DNA of 64,000 nt, from positions 340,001 to 404,000 of the forward strand of contig JAJGOT010000201.1 in the NCBI GenBank assembly GCA_022457155.1, given 5' to 3'. Numbering within the stretch: the first letter of the stretch is position 1; each line of letters begins with the position of its first letter. Positions 46,035 to 57,871 of this stretch are shown piece after piece. This DNA comes from Cladopsammia gracilis. Taxonomy: Eukaryota > Cnidaria > Anthozoa > Scleractinia > Dendrophylliidae. Both the position numbers and the translations under genes were made by a program. The notes under the pieces were generated by a model, which ran no database searches, was not told where the DNA came from, and saw only the letters and a program-made list of their open reading frames with translations.

Positions 46035-47711
46035 ATTCTTGGTTTTCACGTGACGTCATCAAATTCGAAAATCATAAATTGTAATGCCTTCTGAATTTAT
46101 ATGTCCACCAGGTTGAAGATGACTTAAAAATAAATCTTTTCACAAGTATCCAACCCGGTAGCGTCTTTCGTTTTGAAAATACAGCATTTTGAATTTCTGA
46201 CTTTTCACCCTACGTGACACCAACATGGCGTCCGTGACAAAGCTTTTTCCTATGAAACAAGGGCCTCTCCTCGTGATTTTTGGCACTTTGGGCAGTTAAA
46301 GTATTAGGAATGCAGTTTATGCGAATGAATAGTAGTTCACGAGAGAAAAGTAATCGCTTTCAGAGCGAAAGTGAAGTCCAGATGTTTTTATTGATTTCCG
46401 GCGGCCATCTTGGTGCCCCTGGAGGGGCACCAAGATGGCGTTTCCATACAAAGCTCTGTAAATTTGAGTCGAGTGCTTCGGCAAATAATTCAACAACGGG
46501 ATACTGCACAGATCTGAGACTTAGCGAAGTTTTTTATTTGTTACTCTTTTATAACATTACAAATTATTGGCTTCTTTCACTAAATAGTTTCGATTCTAAA
46601 ACATTATATATTGGTGTCCCTCCGGGATGGCGTTTCCATACAAAGCTCTGTAAATTTGAGTCGAATGCTTCGGCGAATAATTCAACAACGGAATATTGCA
46701 CAGATCTGAGACTTCGCGAAGTTGTTTATATGTTACTTTTTTATAACATTACAAATTATTGGCTTCCTTCGCTAATTCGTTTCGATTTTAGACCATTTTA
46801 AAATTTTATGGCGTGACAGTGAAAACCAAGAATATGATACGCATATACATGAATGAAATGTAAGCCATTGACAGCCGCATTTATAATGTCATTATCACGA
46901 CCTGAAAGAGTAACGCAATTAACATCCGAAATATTTTATAACAGATTGCCGTCCAAAATGTACTCCCTCATAAGGGCTTAATGAGGACGTGCGCCCAGCT
47001 AGGGTATGTTTTTCGGGATTTTTGTCTTAAACAGGGAATCGATTTTATCACTTTTTGTCTTAATCAGGGTATCGATTTTATCAATTGTTGCCTTAAACAG
47101 CGTATCTTTTCTTGGACTATAAACAGCCTGCGCGTATGTTCTACGAACTAAACTACAGCAAAATTTTTTCGGGTTAAATGTCTTGAACAGGGTATCAAAA
47201 ACCGGAATTCTGTCTTAAACAGGGTCAGGGTATGAGGGGCCGGGCCGCACCTCCCCACCCAAGGATATATCGAGTATCCCCCGGGCCAAAATGGTGTTGC
47301 TGATTTTTCAGATGTGCCTAACTTTCCCTTTATACGTATTTTTGTATAGAAGAAACAATAAGTTTGTGACAGAAACGAAATGAAAAAAAGCCGGACAACC
47401 TTTTTAAAACGAGGTATCGCAGACCATTCCTGCCAATTTTCAGAATTTTCAGTCCAATCAGCTTAATAAAAACGTAATGACAGACATGCGTAGCTTTCCA
47501 ATTACTAGCGTGTCTTTGAGCGATTTTCCCTTTTTGTGTGTCTGTACTGAAACGTCTCGGTCGACTTCTAGTGAGTGTTGATTTACAAGATGGAATCTTA
47601 AACGAGATATCGCAGAACATTCCTGCCAATTTTCACAATTTTCAGCTTAACAAAAACGTAATGACAGACCTGCACAAACTCCCCATGTGGCTATTTAGGT
47701 CCCGTCGCATG
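45955..47711. repeat. Right arm of the large inverted repeat, interrupted
   Basis: Pieces matching 43228-43720 in reverse lie at about 45955-46010, 46836-46960, 47285-47500 and 47590-47711. A MITE (46035-46833) and a stretch of unrelated sequence (46965-47284) interrupt them. One block (GGCAGGAATG region) appears twice in this arm. Confidence 0.7.
46035..46833. mobile_element. MITE with ATTCTTGGTTTTCAC ends and an internal 193-bp tandem pair
   Basis: ATTCTTGGTTTTCAC at 46035-46049 is reversed at 46819-46833. Inside, two copies of a unit starting GATGGCGTTTCCATAC (46434 and 46627) are about 90% alike. A short hairpin (GGTGCCCCTGGAGGGGCACC) precedes them. The long plus frame at 46280-46801 is produced by the tandem units and is not a gene. 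Confidence 0.75.
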
Positions 47712-47914
47712 GTAGCCTTCCAATGCGATGAGGTCATACCTCTAAAAGAGTTCAAAAACAACTCTGTAATAAACCTCAAAAAAGCGAACAAAAATACAAC
47801 AGTCATGATCAATAAGAAAGAAACAATAAAAGAGGCCCAAGTGCAACTCGACAGGAAACAAAAACCATAAGACGCAAAGAGCGTAGAACGTCTCCGACAC
47901 ATTCACTTAAAAAC
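47712..47914. other. No gene seen
   Basis: Short unrecognised frames on both strands over the same bases. Confidence 0.4.
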
Positions 47915-48262
47915 AAATTTGAAAGATTGATACGTAACATGAGATATCGAAACTTAATAACAACTTTATATGACAACTTCATGACATTCCAATACCCTAG
48001 CGAAATTAACAATAGGTCCGGGGGTGCTCCCCAAAAATTTTAGTGGCGCTATGTGACGCTCGTCTTGAAATCCTAACCCGTTTAAGGCATCCGTATCCTC
48101 AATGCCCTAATATAGCTTCTATAAAGAAGAAAGAAATAATCCCCCAGACAAAAGTTCACAAGTTAAGAAAGTTAACAACGAACCTTTGTTAACAACCTTT
48201 GTCCCTATTTTCTCCTGATTCCAATATCTCGTTTGCGCGCATGCGCATTAACGAGATAAACG
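47915..48262 (-). repeat. Dispersed repeat family A, copy 3 (inverted)
   Basis: On the minus strand this follows 37052-37400 almost base for base, including the hairpin block and GGGGAGCACCCCCGGACC. Confidence 0.88.
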
Positions 48263-48981
<719 letters not shown>

Positions 48982-49319
48982 CTATAAAGTTAACATAAAT
49001 ATTTTATAACATGACTATGGAATTAAAACTCAAGTAGTCTGTTCACAGACTTTTCCTTTTGAGCTGAGCGAGTGCGCGAGTGCGCGGAGCGCGAGAACAA
49101 TTTCTTCTGTCGTCCTAGGGGCTCGTTCTCGCGCTACGCGCTTGCACTTGCGCGCGTTTGCTTCGCTCGCGCTGGGCTGAAAAATAAATCGGTCTGTAGA
49201 CAGACCGCTAAAACTCAAGCACAAGCCTAAACACAAGACGATGCTTATAATAATAAGTTTAAGTTAGCTATTTTATATTTTATTTCGAAAGGAATGACCA
49301 AGTCTGAAGTCACACCTAC
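48982..49319. mobile_element. CYFIP intron carrying a GC-rich MITE
   Basis: A 338-bp intron. Within it, 49035-49204 is bounded by GTCTGTTCACAGAC and, reversed, GTCTGTCTACAGAC. The interior is rich in GCGCGAG and nearly palindromic. It probably inserted into the intron as a small DNA element. Confidence 0.6.
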
Positions 49320-49534
49320 CAAGCCCTTGAGTACAACTGCTTCGTCCAAATACTTGCTGATACATGTTATAAAAGCTTTGCTGTCTTCAAAATTTGTGTC
49401 GAAATTGGAAATGTAAGTAACCAAAGCCGGGGGTGCTTCGATTTGAGGCTGGTCATCCGGTAGGTTGATAGTTTCAAGTTGATGGACATAACAGATCGCA
49501 TCATCCAGCGTCACCACCTTTGTTGTGTCCCACC
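49320..49534 (-). CDS. CYFIP: CYFIP first visible coding exon (N-terminus)
   Basis: The frame TTKVVTLDDAICYVHQLE, then INLPDDQPQIEAPP, NFDTNFEDSKAFIT and KYLDEAVVLKGL ends before the donor TTG|GTAGGT, phase 0. The order VTLxDA..LPDxQPxIExPP..NFxTNFED..AF is the CYFIP N-terminus. No ATG lies in frame; a stop is just upstream. I place the 5' border at a weak acceptor (TTTTTGTAAG, exon from 49534). A tiny exon with the initiator Met would then lie upstream. By eye only about half the residues agree with vertebrate CYFIP, which is low for this family. Confidence 0.85.
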
Positions 49535-50180
49535 CTTACAAAAATAACGTAAAAAAGTACACATGAAAATACTACATTATTTAAACTTCAAGTTATGAAG
49601 TATAAATAAAGCAGATTTCTAAAATGTACTTCATTATTTTATGCCTCAACAGTTGAAGTGTACTTCAAGTATACTTTTCAGTTTGGTTGTTTGTGAAACA
49701 AATATCACCAAAAATAAAGTATACTTTAAGTTATAGATCATTTTCACGTGACGTCACGACAGATTCGCCGCAATATTGGTGTACCACTTTCGATTCGATA
49801 GCAAAAATAGGGTGCAAATGCGAGTCATACTTTGTACGGTTATCGCATTTTGGAAATGAATACTTCGGGATGTGAAGCAAAGTATGGGAAAAATCTTTAT
49901 TTGACTTGTTCTTTTCCCATTTCGAAATATGCTAAGAAGTTGGAATAGCGGGTTAAGCAGCCTTATTTGAAGAAAATCTTGGCAATTAGAATTCATCCCA
50001 TTTTGAAATTTCTTTAAGCCGGACTGCTTGTCATTCCAAAATATTCATCCCTCAGACGAGACATTTGCTCCGGGCGTGCGCGTTACCAAAATGAACTGTT
50101 GCTCATAATTATGCATGTATGCGCTATTGTTTTGCTTTTGGATTTCTATTGTTTTGGCTTTTGTTTTAGTTTTAAGAACG
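49535..50180. other. 5' flank or first intron of CYFIP, no feature certain
   Basis: The initiator exon and promoter of CYFIP are expected here or further right but were not recognised. GTATACTT/AAGTATAC-like short inverted pieces occur near 49660-49735. Confidence 0.4.
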
Positions 50181-50225
50181 GTATGCATAACTAATGCTTG
50201 GGGTTAAACGGAAATCTTTCCGGCT

Positions 50226-50922
50226 GAAAAGTGCAAAATGACGGAGGTTTTTTCGCTCGAACCAAAGCAAATTTCCCACCGAAATGTTTACTAGGTTCCA
50301 ATCTTTCCAAAACCGAGTGTGAATGTTGACATTGCGCCTGTTAAAATGAGTTAAAACGCTTAAAGCGATGACTGCGCGGTCGAATTCCATACAGGCCTTT
50401 ATACGAAATTGCTCACTTCAAGGTAAAAATGACGGTACTTTTTTTAAAAGTTATTAAAATATTTTAACATTTCTAAAAAGAATAATAACCATATTTCTGG
50501 AATCCGCGTGTGGATTTCCGAAAAGTAATTCATAAATTGCCAGGCCATGCATTGACAGAAGAGCATGTGAATAGATACATACTAATAGAAGCCAAAATTG
50601 GCTCAGTCGAAGCATAGTGCACTGAAAAAATGGCAAAATGACGGGATTTTTTTCGCTCCAACTAAATCATATTTCCCACCAAAATGTTCACAGGATCCAA
50701 GTCTCTTCAAAACCGAGTGTGAATGTTGACATTATGCCTATTAAAATGAGTTATACCGCTAAAAGCGATGACCGCGCGGTTGAACTTCATGTAAGCCTTT
50801 ACTTGACATTGGTCACTTCAATGTCAAAATGACGGAACTTTTTTTTTGCTATTAAAATATTTTACCGTTTACCAAATTACTGGAATTCGAGTGTGAATTT
50901 CCGAAAAGTAATTCATAAATGG
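50226..50922. repeat. Tandem duplication, two units about 398 bp apart
   Basis: 50226-50541 and 50624-50922 align over about 300 bp. Shared phrases: AAAACCGAGTGTGAATGTTG; GCGATGACNGCGCGGT; TTTCCGAAAAGTAATTCAT. Divergence is roughly 15-20% by eye. Neither copy encodes a recognisable protein. Confidence 0.8.
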
Positions 50923-51600
50923 GCGAAATTTTCATTTTCCCTTAAAAAAACGGCGTTTTCACAGTGATTTTAAGGGTCAAATTGGGGGTCTGAGGACGAG
51001 TTAAAAAAAATTAGAGGCAAATGTCACCCAATTTTTTGCCATGCCTATTCAAACAGTTGAATCAACAGCCTTCACACCCACCAGCAGTTTAAATCTTTCC
51101 AAAGCCTATACTAGGACCTTATAATAAAAGTGTCCATATTTATAGTTAGCGTGCTACAAAGCCGAAACCTTGCTACAAACAAGTTTGCTTAGCAAGGACC
51201 TGTTAAGAACATTTCCAGCATATAAATGACTCAAAAATATCGATTTTAATCAACGGGGAAAAAGAAGGAACAGTTTCGTCTGCTCATTGTCTAGGCTGAA
51301 ATTATATAACTAGTGTTCGTTTGGAACTGACCAAGAAGCATACTTATTCAAACTTTATTGCAACAACAAAAGTAAAACAAAATTAGTAAAAAGAAAAGTG
51401 TTGACAAGGGAAAGAATCCTCAAAAAGCGCCGCCGCACCATTCTAGGAGGAAACCCCAAACTATCTAGTATAAGCCTATAAATATAATTATACAAAAATG
51501 AAAAAATATACAAAAATTCAACACTAAACAGCATAAACAACACTAAATGATAAACTCAGTGATGAACCGGCACAAGTTGTGTACATGCGGCGAGTGGAGA
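50923..51600. other. No gene seen
   Basis: AT-rich sequence without supportable features. Confidence 0.5.
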
Positions 51601-51735
51601 ATTTTTAACGATCATTTTAAAAGATAGACTAGTGGGCAGCACTTGCGAACTATAAGCTGCAAAAGTTGTTTATTTCTCCTATATACTAAATTCGTTTAAC
51701 TATCGTAGACTTCATCAGGGAGTTTTAGCTCTGTA
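51600..51735 (-). mobile_element. Decayed Penelope-type terminal repeat
   Basis: The minus strand reads CCCTGATGAAGTCTACGATA followed by TTAAACG. The hammerhead core is half kept: CTGATGA is present, but stem II and GAAA are mutated. It is read as a relic of the same repeat class as at 3319 and 5685. Confidence 0.45.
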
Positions 51736-52099
51736 TCGAAGCCATAAAAACAGAAATCGCACGAGCGCAAACAACAGCCGAGAATGTTTTGGTCGAATTT
51801 GCGTAAAAGAAAAGGCGAAACCATAACATATTTCAGTAGGGCAAGACATGAAATATCCTTGGGGCTTCGGTTTTAGCTTTCGGAGATTCGTTGTCGAACA
51901 CAATATCAGACATTTGCCCTACGGGTTCATTAAGTTCGCTTTTCTTTGCTGCGATTTTTTCGGCTACAATCACTTTGGCTTTTTTTTGTTCCTTTTGATA
52001 CCTCTCTCTGTTCTCAGCTGCGACACATGTTCAACGTTTCTTTTATCTTGTTCTTTTTTCGTCGTTCCTGAGTATTAATGAAACCCAGTCAACATTATA
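51736..52099. other. No gene seen
   Basis: No supportable feature; the overlapping short ORFs mirror each other. Confidence 0.4.
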
Positions 52100-52265
52100 T
52101 CTATCCCTGTTATATCCGCTTGTCCAGAAACCAAACATCTGGCTTACACAATATCGTTCAAAACACATCCGTAAGAATTGTGCCCGACTAATAGCAGAAA
52201 TCCATCGCGATCGCCTCTCTTGTGGCAATTTGTCAGTTTCTTTACTTCGATTCATAACTGCAAAA
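52100..52265 (-). pseudogene. Possible THAP-domain relic
   Basis: The minus frame MNRSKETDKLPQERRSRW, then ISAISRAQF, resembles the central part of THAP DNA-binding domains (NRS..., LPxERRxRWxxAIxR). The initial C-x-C and final C..H zinc ligands are not clear. Such domains occur in P-element and Kolobok transposases as well as host genes. Weak evidence. Confidence 0.3.
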
Positions 52266-52860
52266 CGTACCCAAGCGAAATAAATACCCCTATCTCGACC
52301 GCTTTTGCTTCTACATCGAACAATTGATTACAGCACCCGTATAATTAAGAGGACGCGAATCGGATTTGTTTACACTTTGGTGCACCAATTGTTGTTAAGA
52401 TTTTTGTCACGTGAGTGAAAACGATATATACTTACGCAGCATGAAGTAAATTATTTCTTGACTTCGTCATTTTGACCATATTTACAGTAAATTAGTCACC
52501 TACTTTTACAGTCAAACTTTTCAACATAATTAATTTTTTGTCCAGATTCTATGCAACCTGGTTATTTTCTACCAAAATGCAAGGTTCAAAAATGGCTAAG
52601 ACACGCTAAGTATGTATGACTAGCTATTGCAGCCAGCTTTGTAGGTCAACCATCATCTCGGTTGGATGAGAAAGTCCTAAGTATGAATGAGCCTTCTTCA
52701 ATTTGGGTTAGCTGACTCACCTCTACAAAAAAAAATCGTTATTTTGGTGGCCATTTTGAGGTTATGTTGTTCAAGAAGCATCTGTTCTAAGTGCTCTGTG
52801 TTTAACTATGCAAATTTTTCAGGTTTGGGTTTGCCTGCGGATGAAAGGTGTAGAGAGTCC
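52266..52860. other. No gene seen
   Basis: No supportable feature. Confidence 0.5.
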
Positions 52861-52869
52861 AAGTGCTGA

Positions 52870-53575
52870 CATGGACGAACGTTCAATGAGCAAATTGACT
52901 CTGTCTTGCCAAACTGAACAAACTAGAATAAATTAACTCAAAACTACATGGTATTATCGCGAACATCAAAGCCTTAGAAGTCAAGGTAACCTCCTTAAGC
53001 GTCGAACTTCGGCATATAAACGATATACAGAAATCGCAGGACGGCAAGATTAATGCGATTGAACTGAGCGATCAGTTTAACGATACCAGATTGGAGACTG
53101 TCGAAGCTACTGTTGCCAAAGTCAAGCAAGATTCATCGAGCTCCTCTGAGCAGATGGAAAAGAAACTGCTCTGTTTGAAAACCTATAGTAGGCGAGAGAA
53201 CTTAAATTTTGCTGGAATACCAGAACAAGGGCAACCGATATAGAGAAGATGGTGAAGCGACCATAGAAGACACACGAGGCTTGCTGATAGACTTTCTTCG
53301 AAAACGACTGAGGATAGAAAAGCAAGAACTGATAGAATTTCAACGCATCCATCGTGTAGGGAAGAAAAAAAAAGCGTTCAAGAATGATTATCGCCAGATT
53401 CCTACGATATGGAGACAGAGAGAGAATACTATGCAAAGCCTTCAAGTTGAAGGATATACTGACTAAAAAATTTATGAAGACATTCCACAAGATCTATTAA
53501 AAGCGAGAAACAAACTGCTACCAGTTTTAAACAAAGCCAAAAGCAAGGGAAAACAAGACGGAGCCAGATAAACTG
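52870..53575 (+). pseudogene. L1/Tx1-like LINE ORF1 relic
   Basis: In shifting plus frames: EKKLLCLKTYSRRENLNF, IPEQ, then LIEFQRIHRVGKKKK, YEDIPQDLLKARNKLLP and LNKAKSKGK. This is the order of the RRM-type domain of L1-like ORF1 proteins: TYSRRENL, later IxRxHRxGK, and a tail rich in AR...K. The upstream part (52940-53110) suits a coiled coil. At least two frameshifts or stops. It lies about 640 bp left of the LINE at 54211 but on the opposite strand, so it belongs to another insertion. Confidence 0.7.
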
Positions 53576-54197
53576 ATCATTAACGCGCCATAAACTTATT
53601 TTTTAACTTGTTGCATGTTTTGCCAAAATGACAAAATGTTTACCAATTCACATTAACATGATAATGATGTAAGCTTAATTTATACTTGGTAAGGAATTAT
53701 AGTTATTATCATACTGTATAGAGTAATAGGTGCGGTTACACGGTGTCACTTTTACCGTGGTAAATCACCCTTTTACTACGGGAAACTGCATTTAGTGAGT
53801 GTGACCGACACTTCCAGAGGTAAATTTCCCGTGGTAAATATCCATGGATACATAAAAAAGATCGCACGAAGTGCCCATGACATTTTAACGTGGAAAGTTG
53901 CAAAGGGTTTTTTTGATGCCCAAAGAGCCAATCACGATGCTCCGTTTGACATTAACACGTAACCCGCAAAGGAAAAGTGATTCACTGAATGCGTGACATT
54001 TTTTTTACATTGGTAAACAAGTAGCCCGTTGGGCTTCGCAACTGGCTCGTTTGGTCTCAGTTTCCACTCGGTTTTCATTTTAGAGTTTTATATTAGCAAT
54101 CCACAATATACAATCTAGAATCTATTAATATGTACAGTCCAGTCCACAATTACATTTACATTTACATTCCACAGCCCGCTTCAAGCACTTCTTAGCT
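53576..54197. other. No gene; possible transposon end
   Basis: Near 53710-53830 TTTACCGTGGTAAAT, with a variant TTTCCCGTGGTAAAT, occurs in a GC-richer block. This may be part of a small DNA element, but no second end was found. Confidence 0.4.
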
Positions 54198-54199
54198 TA

Positions 54200-54214
54200 G
54201 GGATGGACAATTTT
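54200..54214. repeat. 15-bp target-site duplication (left)
   Basis: GGGATGGACAATTTT, identical to 57857-57871, flanks the LINE. Confidence 0.88.
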
Positions 54215-54348
54215 TTTTTTTTTTTTTTTTTTTTTATATATGCAAATAGGAACAAAGACATACAAACAACTTACAAGTACAGTAAAAAAAAAAGAAATTA
54301 CACTAAATTAAACTCAACACTCCTATTGACATCGCTTCTTACTGTTAA

Positions 54349-54720
54349 CTATACAAAAGATTTTTCGAACATGTACTTATATTTAAGATTAACTATGAAT
54401 TCATTTACCAATAACTCACCATGCAATAATTTCTGATTATACAAGTAATATTTAGCATATAAAAAGGTGAAGTTTAATTTCCTAATAATGTTTGATTCCT
54501 TGTTTGAATTGTCTACTTTCTTACCGAAAATTAATTCAACCGGTGAAAGGATGAAGGAGGTGACATTTTCATTATTGAACCATTTTATGACCTCAGAAAA
54601 GAACAATTGGCTCCAATTACAGTTATGAAAAGTGTGAATTATGGAATCGTTCATTTCACAGTATGGACACTTTGCGTCCTCTGCCATACCAAAGAGAAAT
54701 AGTTCCTTTTTAGTGACTAC
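54349..54720 (-). pseudogene. LINE ORF2 C-terminal part with zinc knuckle, after a frameshift
   Basis: Continues the ORF ending at 54717 in another frame: TVVTKKELFLFGMAEDAKCP, then CPYCEMNDSIIHTFHNC, a C-x2-C...H...C knuckle typical of this LINE clade. It stops at 54349. A single one-base shift near 54720 separates it from the main ORF. Confidence 0.8.
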
Positions 54721-57700
54721 CGTTCTATATGTAGGAGTTTGAAATAGAACTCTCTAATCTTGTTGTCCTTACATACATTTTTAACGCGACTAAAATAGGG
54801 TTTTACAGATATTTGGACAATTTGTAGGTCTCTTTCCCATTTAGAGTTAGCTTTCAGTTCAATTTGTTCTTTGTTTATGAGGAGCCGGTAATAGTCTTTA
54901 TTTTTCATTTTAATTAAATTTATGGAAGTCTCTGGGGAGAGCTGAAACACATTATTTAACAGCAAACCTAATCCGGGGTTTGCCCTCGCACTTTCTGCCA
55001 AGTGACTAGGGACTGCGGAAACTACTTGAAAGTATATTAGAAAGTTGCATCTGACCTCATATTTTTGAATGAATTCTGGGTAAGAAAGAAATTTCCCATC
55101 TGCTTTGAGAAGGTCTTGTACAAGATAAATGCCATGATCAAACCAATTCCTATAGAAAATAGTGTGGCCGTTGATTAAAATATCTTTATTATTGAATAAA
55201 ATTAGTTCCTGACCAGGCTGCTTTGGAAAAGATTCTTTTAGTTCCAAGAAATATAGAAGAATCAATTTGTAAAACTGAGGTAGATTCGTCTGCTCAAGAA
55301 ATTTTTTGTCGTAATTACACCGTAATATGAAATTCAGGCCGCCGTATTTTTCAAAAATATAATTAGGGATCACCTTCCAGGATTCGATGTTCCTTTTATC
55401 ATCGGCCAGTAGTCTGGAAATCCAAGTTAACTTCAATGATTTAGCCAATACTTCTATACTAGGTGCACGTAGGCCTCCTTGATCGTAGTCTAAGCACATC
55501 ACTTTACGCTTAATTTTGTCCTTTTTATTTTTCCAGATGAATTTAAAGATGGCCGAATTCACAGCCCCGAGGTATTCCTTAGGTACATCAAGGCTGGAAA
55601 TAGAATGTACCAGTTGCGAAATGCCAAGACTTTTACTTATAAGACATCTTCCAAATAGTGTAAGACTCCTACAGTTCCATATGTCAAAGATGGTCTTCAG
55701 TTTTTGCAGTTTTAACGTAAAATTTAATTTTTCATTTGCTTTCTCGTTGTAAGAAATAAAAGTACCTAGCACACGAATTGGTTTTTCTGGCCACTGAAAT
55801 CCAAAAGGTTTATCATTTCTATGTCTCCACGGACCCAACCATAAAGCTTTAGTTTTCGACGGATTCAATTTCAGTCCGGAGATGTCACCAAAATTGTCCA
55901 ATACAGCAATTGCTTTTTTTACCGAATTGCAATTACCATTAAGAAGGGTGGTATCATCAGCAAACTGGCTTAATTTCAATTCCTTACCAAAAATATTTAT
56001 ACCCTGTATTTCTTTATCTTGTCTGATTTTACACGCTAGTAATTCTACGGCCAAGATAAATAGGTATGGGGACAAAGGACAACCTTGTCTCACTCCTCTT
56101 GACAAACGAAAATAATTTGTGCAGAAACCATTGTTTAAAACTGCACTTTCTGTGTTGACATAAAAGATGGAAATCCAGCGTTGAATGTTTTCTCCGAAAT
56201 TGAATAATGCAATAGTACTTTGTATGAATTCCCATTCAATTGTGTCGAAAGCTTTTCGAAAATCCAGCTGTAAAAGTATACCAGGGATGTTCTGAAGCTT
56301 TGTTTGTTCAAGAATATCATTTATTAATCTAATGTTTTGTCCAATGTATCTGCCTTTTATGAAGCCTGTTTGGTCATGATTAATTAGAATAGCTAGCACC
56401 TTTTCCAATCTCTTGGCAATAACTTTTGACGCAATTTTATAGTCCAAATTTAACAGCGTTATCGGGCGCCAATTAGCAAGTGCGGAGAGGTCAGAGTCCT
56501 CTTTCGGTATAAGTGTAATTACGCCTCTCCGTTGGGAAACTGACATTTCACCCGCTCTGTACGAAGCGTTGAAACAATCCACAAGATCCTGACCCAATAA
56601 ATCAAAAAAGCAGTTATAGAATTCCCAGGTAAATCCATCTTCGCCTGGTGATTTACCCCTACTAAATGTATGTAAAATATCTTTACACTCCTTAAGAGTG
56701 ATTTCACCTTCTAATTCACTACTTACTGAGTCCTGAAGTCTGGGTAATTCTAAATTTTCAACAAAATTTTTAAATAACGCATTTTCAACGCTGGCGGGGG
56801 AAGTATAGAGCTCCTTATAAAATATTTCAATTTCCTCTAATATTTCTTCCTCTTTGGTCACTGACTTACCATCTGAATGCTTCAATTCCTTTATCGTTTT
56901 ATGATTGTAATTTCTTTTCTCTAGATTGAAGAAGTATTTAGTTGGTTTTTCACCTTGCTCAATCCATCTTGTTTTGGAACGAACGATTGAGCCCTTGCCC
57001 TTATTTTCATAGATGAGATAAAGTTCCTGTTTCAACTGGTTGTATTCATCTTCCAGATCATATGCCCGGACACTGTCAGCGTTTGCACTAGAGATTAGTT
57101 GGTCTAGATCGCTAAGTTTCTTTTGGAGATCAGTCTCTTTTTTACGGGTATTCTTTGCTTTATTTTTTGCATAAGGAATTGTAAGACCTCTCAGCTCCAT
57201 TTTAACTAATTCCCATTTAAGCCTTTTGTCTTCTTGTCCAGAATACTTTCCACTAATATAAGGATAATTTTCTCTAATTAAAGTCACATAGCCCTCATCA
57301 TCCAAGAGCGAGTTGTTAAATTTCCACAGCCCTGGGCCTCTTTTACTATCAGGGCTCATTAATTTAAGTTTTACTGCGCTGTGATCTGGAGCATTAGAAA
57401 CCACAGTTTCTATCTGTTTAACCCAATTAATTTGATGTTGTGGTATTAGAAAGAAGTCGATACGCGAACTGAGTTTAAGCGCTTTTGATTCGTAGGTGTA
57501 GCTTTTTTTATTCGGATTTTGCTCTCTGAAAACATCTACTAAGTCAAATTCCTTCATCAGCGTCAACAATTGATCCCTAGAGGCTGTAGGTTTCCATGGG
57601 TTTCCGCCCTTTTTATCAATAGCTTGCAAAGAAACATTCCAATCACCTCCTATTAGAAGGTTTTCAATGTCCGTGTTAGACATCAAGTATATGTTTAGAT

Positions 57701-57845
57701 TATGTATAAATTCTTGCTGTTGTCGCTGGTCATTTGGGGCATAGACATTACACAAAGAGAAGTTGTTTTCGTTGAAATTCAAATCAATCGACACAATTCT
57801 TCCAATTTGGTCTTTGTGAATATTTTTAGAAATGTAATTCAGTGA
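54717..57845 (-). CDS. LINE ORF2: endonuclease (partial) and reverse transcriptase
   Basis: About 1025 codons counted from MSIDLNF; the open frame starts slightly upstream (HKDQIGRIV). Endonuclease pieces: NVYAPND (16-22), LIGGDWN (47-53), SRIDFFLIP (110-118) and SNAPDHSAV (133-141) with the catalytic D-H. Reverse transcriptase: GEKPTKYFFNLEK (~281), GKSPGEDGFTWEFY (~380), NWRPITLLNLDYKI (~441), LQLDFRKAFDTIEW (~508), RGVRQGCPLSPYLF (~566) and FADDTT (611-616), whose two aspartates are the catalytic pair. It copies element RNA at a nicked target (target-primed reverse transcription). The N-terminal ~60 residues of the nuclease are lost, so it cannot be fully autonomous. Confidence 0.92.
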   Translation of the reverse strand, partial: SLNYISKNIHKDQIGRIVSIDLNFNENNFSLCNVYAPNDQRQQQEFIHNLNIYLMSNTDIENLLIGGDWNVSLQAIDKKGGNPWKPTASRDQLLTLMKEFDLVDVFREQNPNKKSYTYESKALKLSSRIDFFLIPQHQINWVKQIETVVSNAPDHSAVKLKLMSPDSKRGPGLWKFNNSLLDDEGYVTLIRENYPYISGKYSGQEDKRLKWELVKMELRGLTIPYAKNKAKNTRKKETDLQKKLSDLDQLISSANADSVRAYDLEDEYNQLKQELYLIYENKGKGSIVRSKTRWIEQGEKPTKYFFNLEKRNYNHKTIKELKHSDGKSVTKEEEILEEIEIFYKELYTSPASVENALFKNFVENLELPRLQDSVSSELEGEITLKECKDILHTFSRGKSPGEDGFTWEFYNCFFDLLGQDLVDCFNASYRAGEMSVSQRRGVITLIPKEDSDLSALANWRPITLLNLDYKIASKVIAKRLEKVLAILINHDQTGFIKGRYIGQNIRLINDILEQTKLQNIPGILLQLDFRKAFDTIEWEFIQSTIALFNFGENIQRWISIFYVNTESAVLNNGFCTNYFRLSRGVRQGCPLSPYLFILAVELLACKIRQDKEIQGINIFGKELKLSQFADDTTLLNGNCNSVKKAIAVLDNFGDISGLKLNPSKTKALWLGPWRHRNDKPFGFQWPEKPIRVLGTFISYNEKANEKLNFTLKLQKLKTIFDIWNCRSLTLFGRCLISKSLGISQLVHSISSLDVPKEYLGAVNSAIFKFIWKNKKDKIKRKVMCLDYDQGGLRAPSIEVLAKSLKLTWISRLLADDKRNIESWKVIPNYIFEKYGGLNFILRCNYDKKFLEQTNLPQFYKLILLYFLELKESFPKQPGQELILFNNKDILINGHTIFYRNWFDHGIYLVQDLLKADGKFLSYPEFIQKYEVRCNFLIYFQVVSAVPSHLAESARANPGLGLLLNNVFQLSPETSINLIKMKNKDYYRLLINKEQIELKANSKWERDLQIVQISVKPYFSRVKNVCKDNKIREFYFKLLHIER

Positions 57846-57856
57846 AGGATTGGGAT

Positions 57857-57871
57857 GGGATGGACAATTTT
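57857..57871. repeat. 15-bp target-site duplication (right)
   Basis: Partner of 54200-54214. Confidence 0.88.

Larger units (their letters stand above)
54211..57856 (-). mobile_element. 5'-truncated Tx1/L1-clade LINE with poly(A) tail
   Basis: On the minus strand the element runs from 57856 to a poly(A) tail at 54235-54211. A perfect 15-bp target duplication flanks it. It lacks ORF1 and the start of the endonuclease but otherwise keeps a long open ORF2. A perfect duplication, an intact tail and a single frameshift point to a recent insertion. Confidence 0.88.

Noticed and set aside
46280..46801. 173-codon protein
   Set aside because: It consists of two tandem copies of a 193-bp repeat inside a MITE, with no family similarity.
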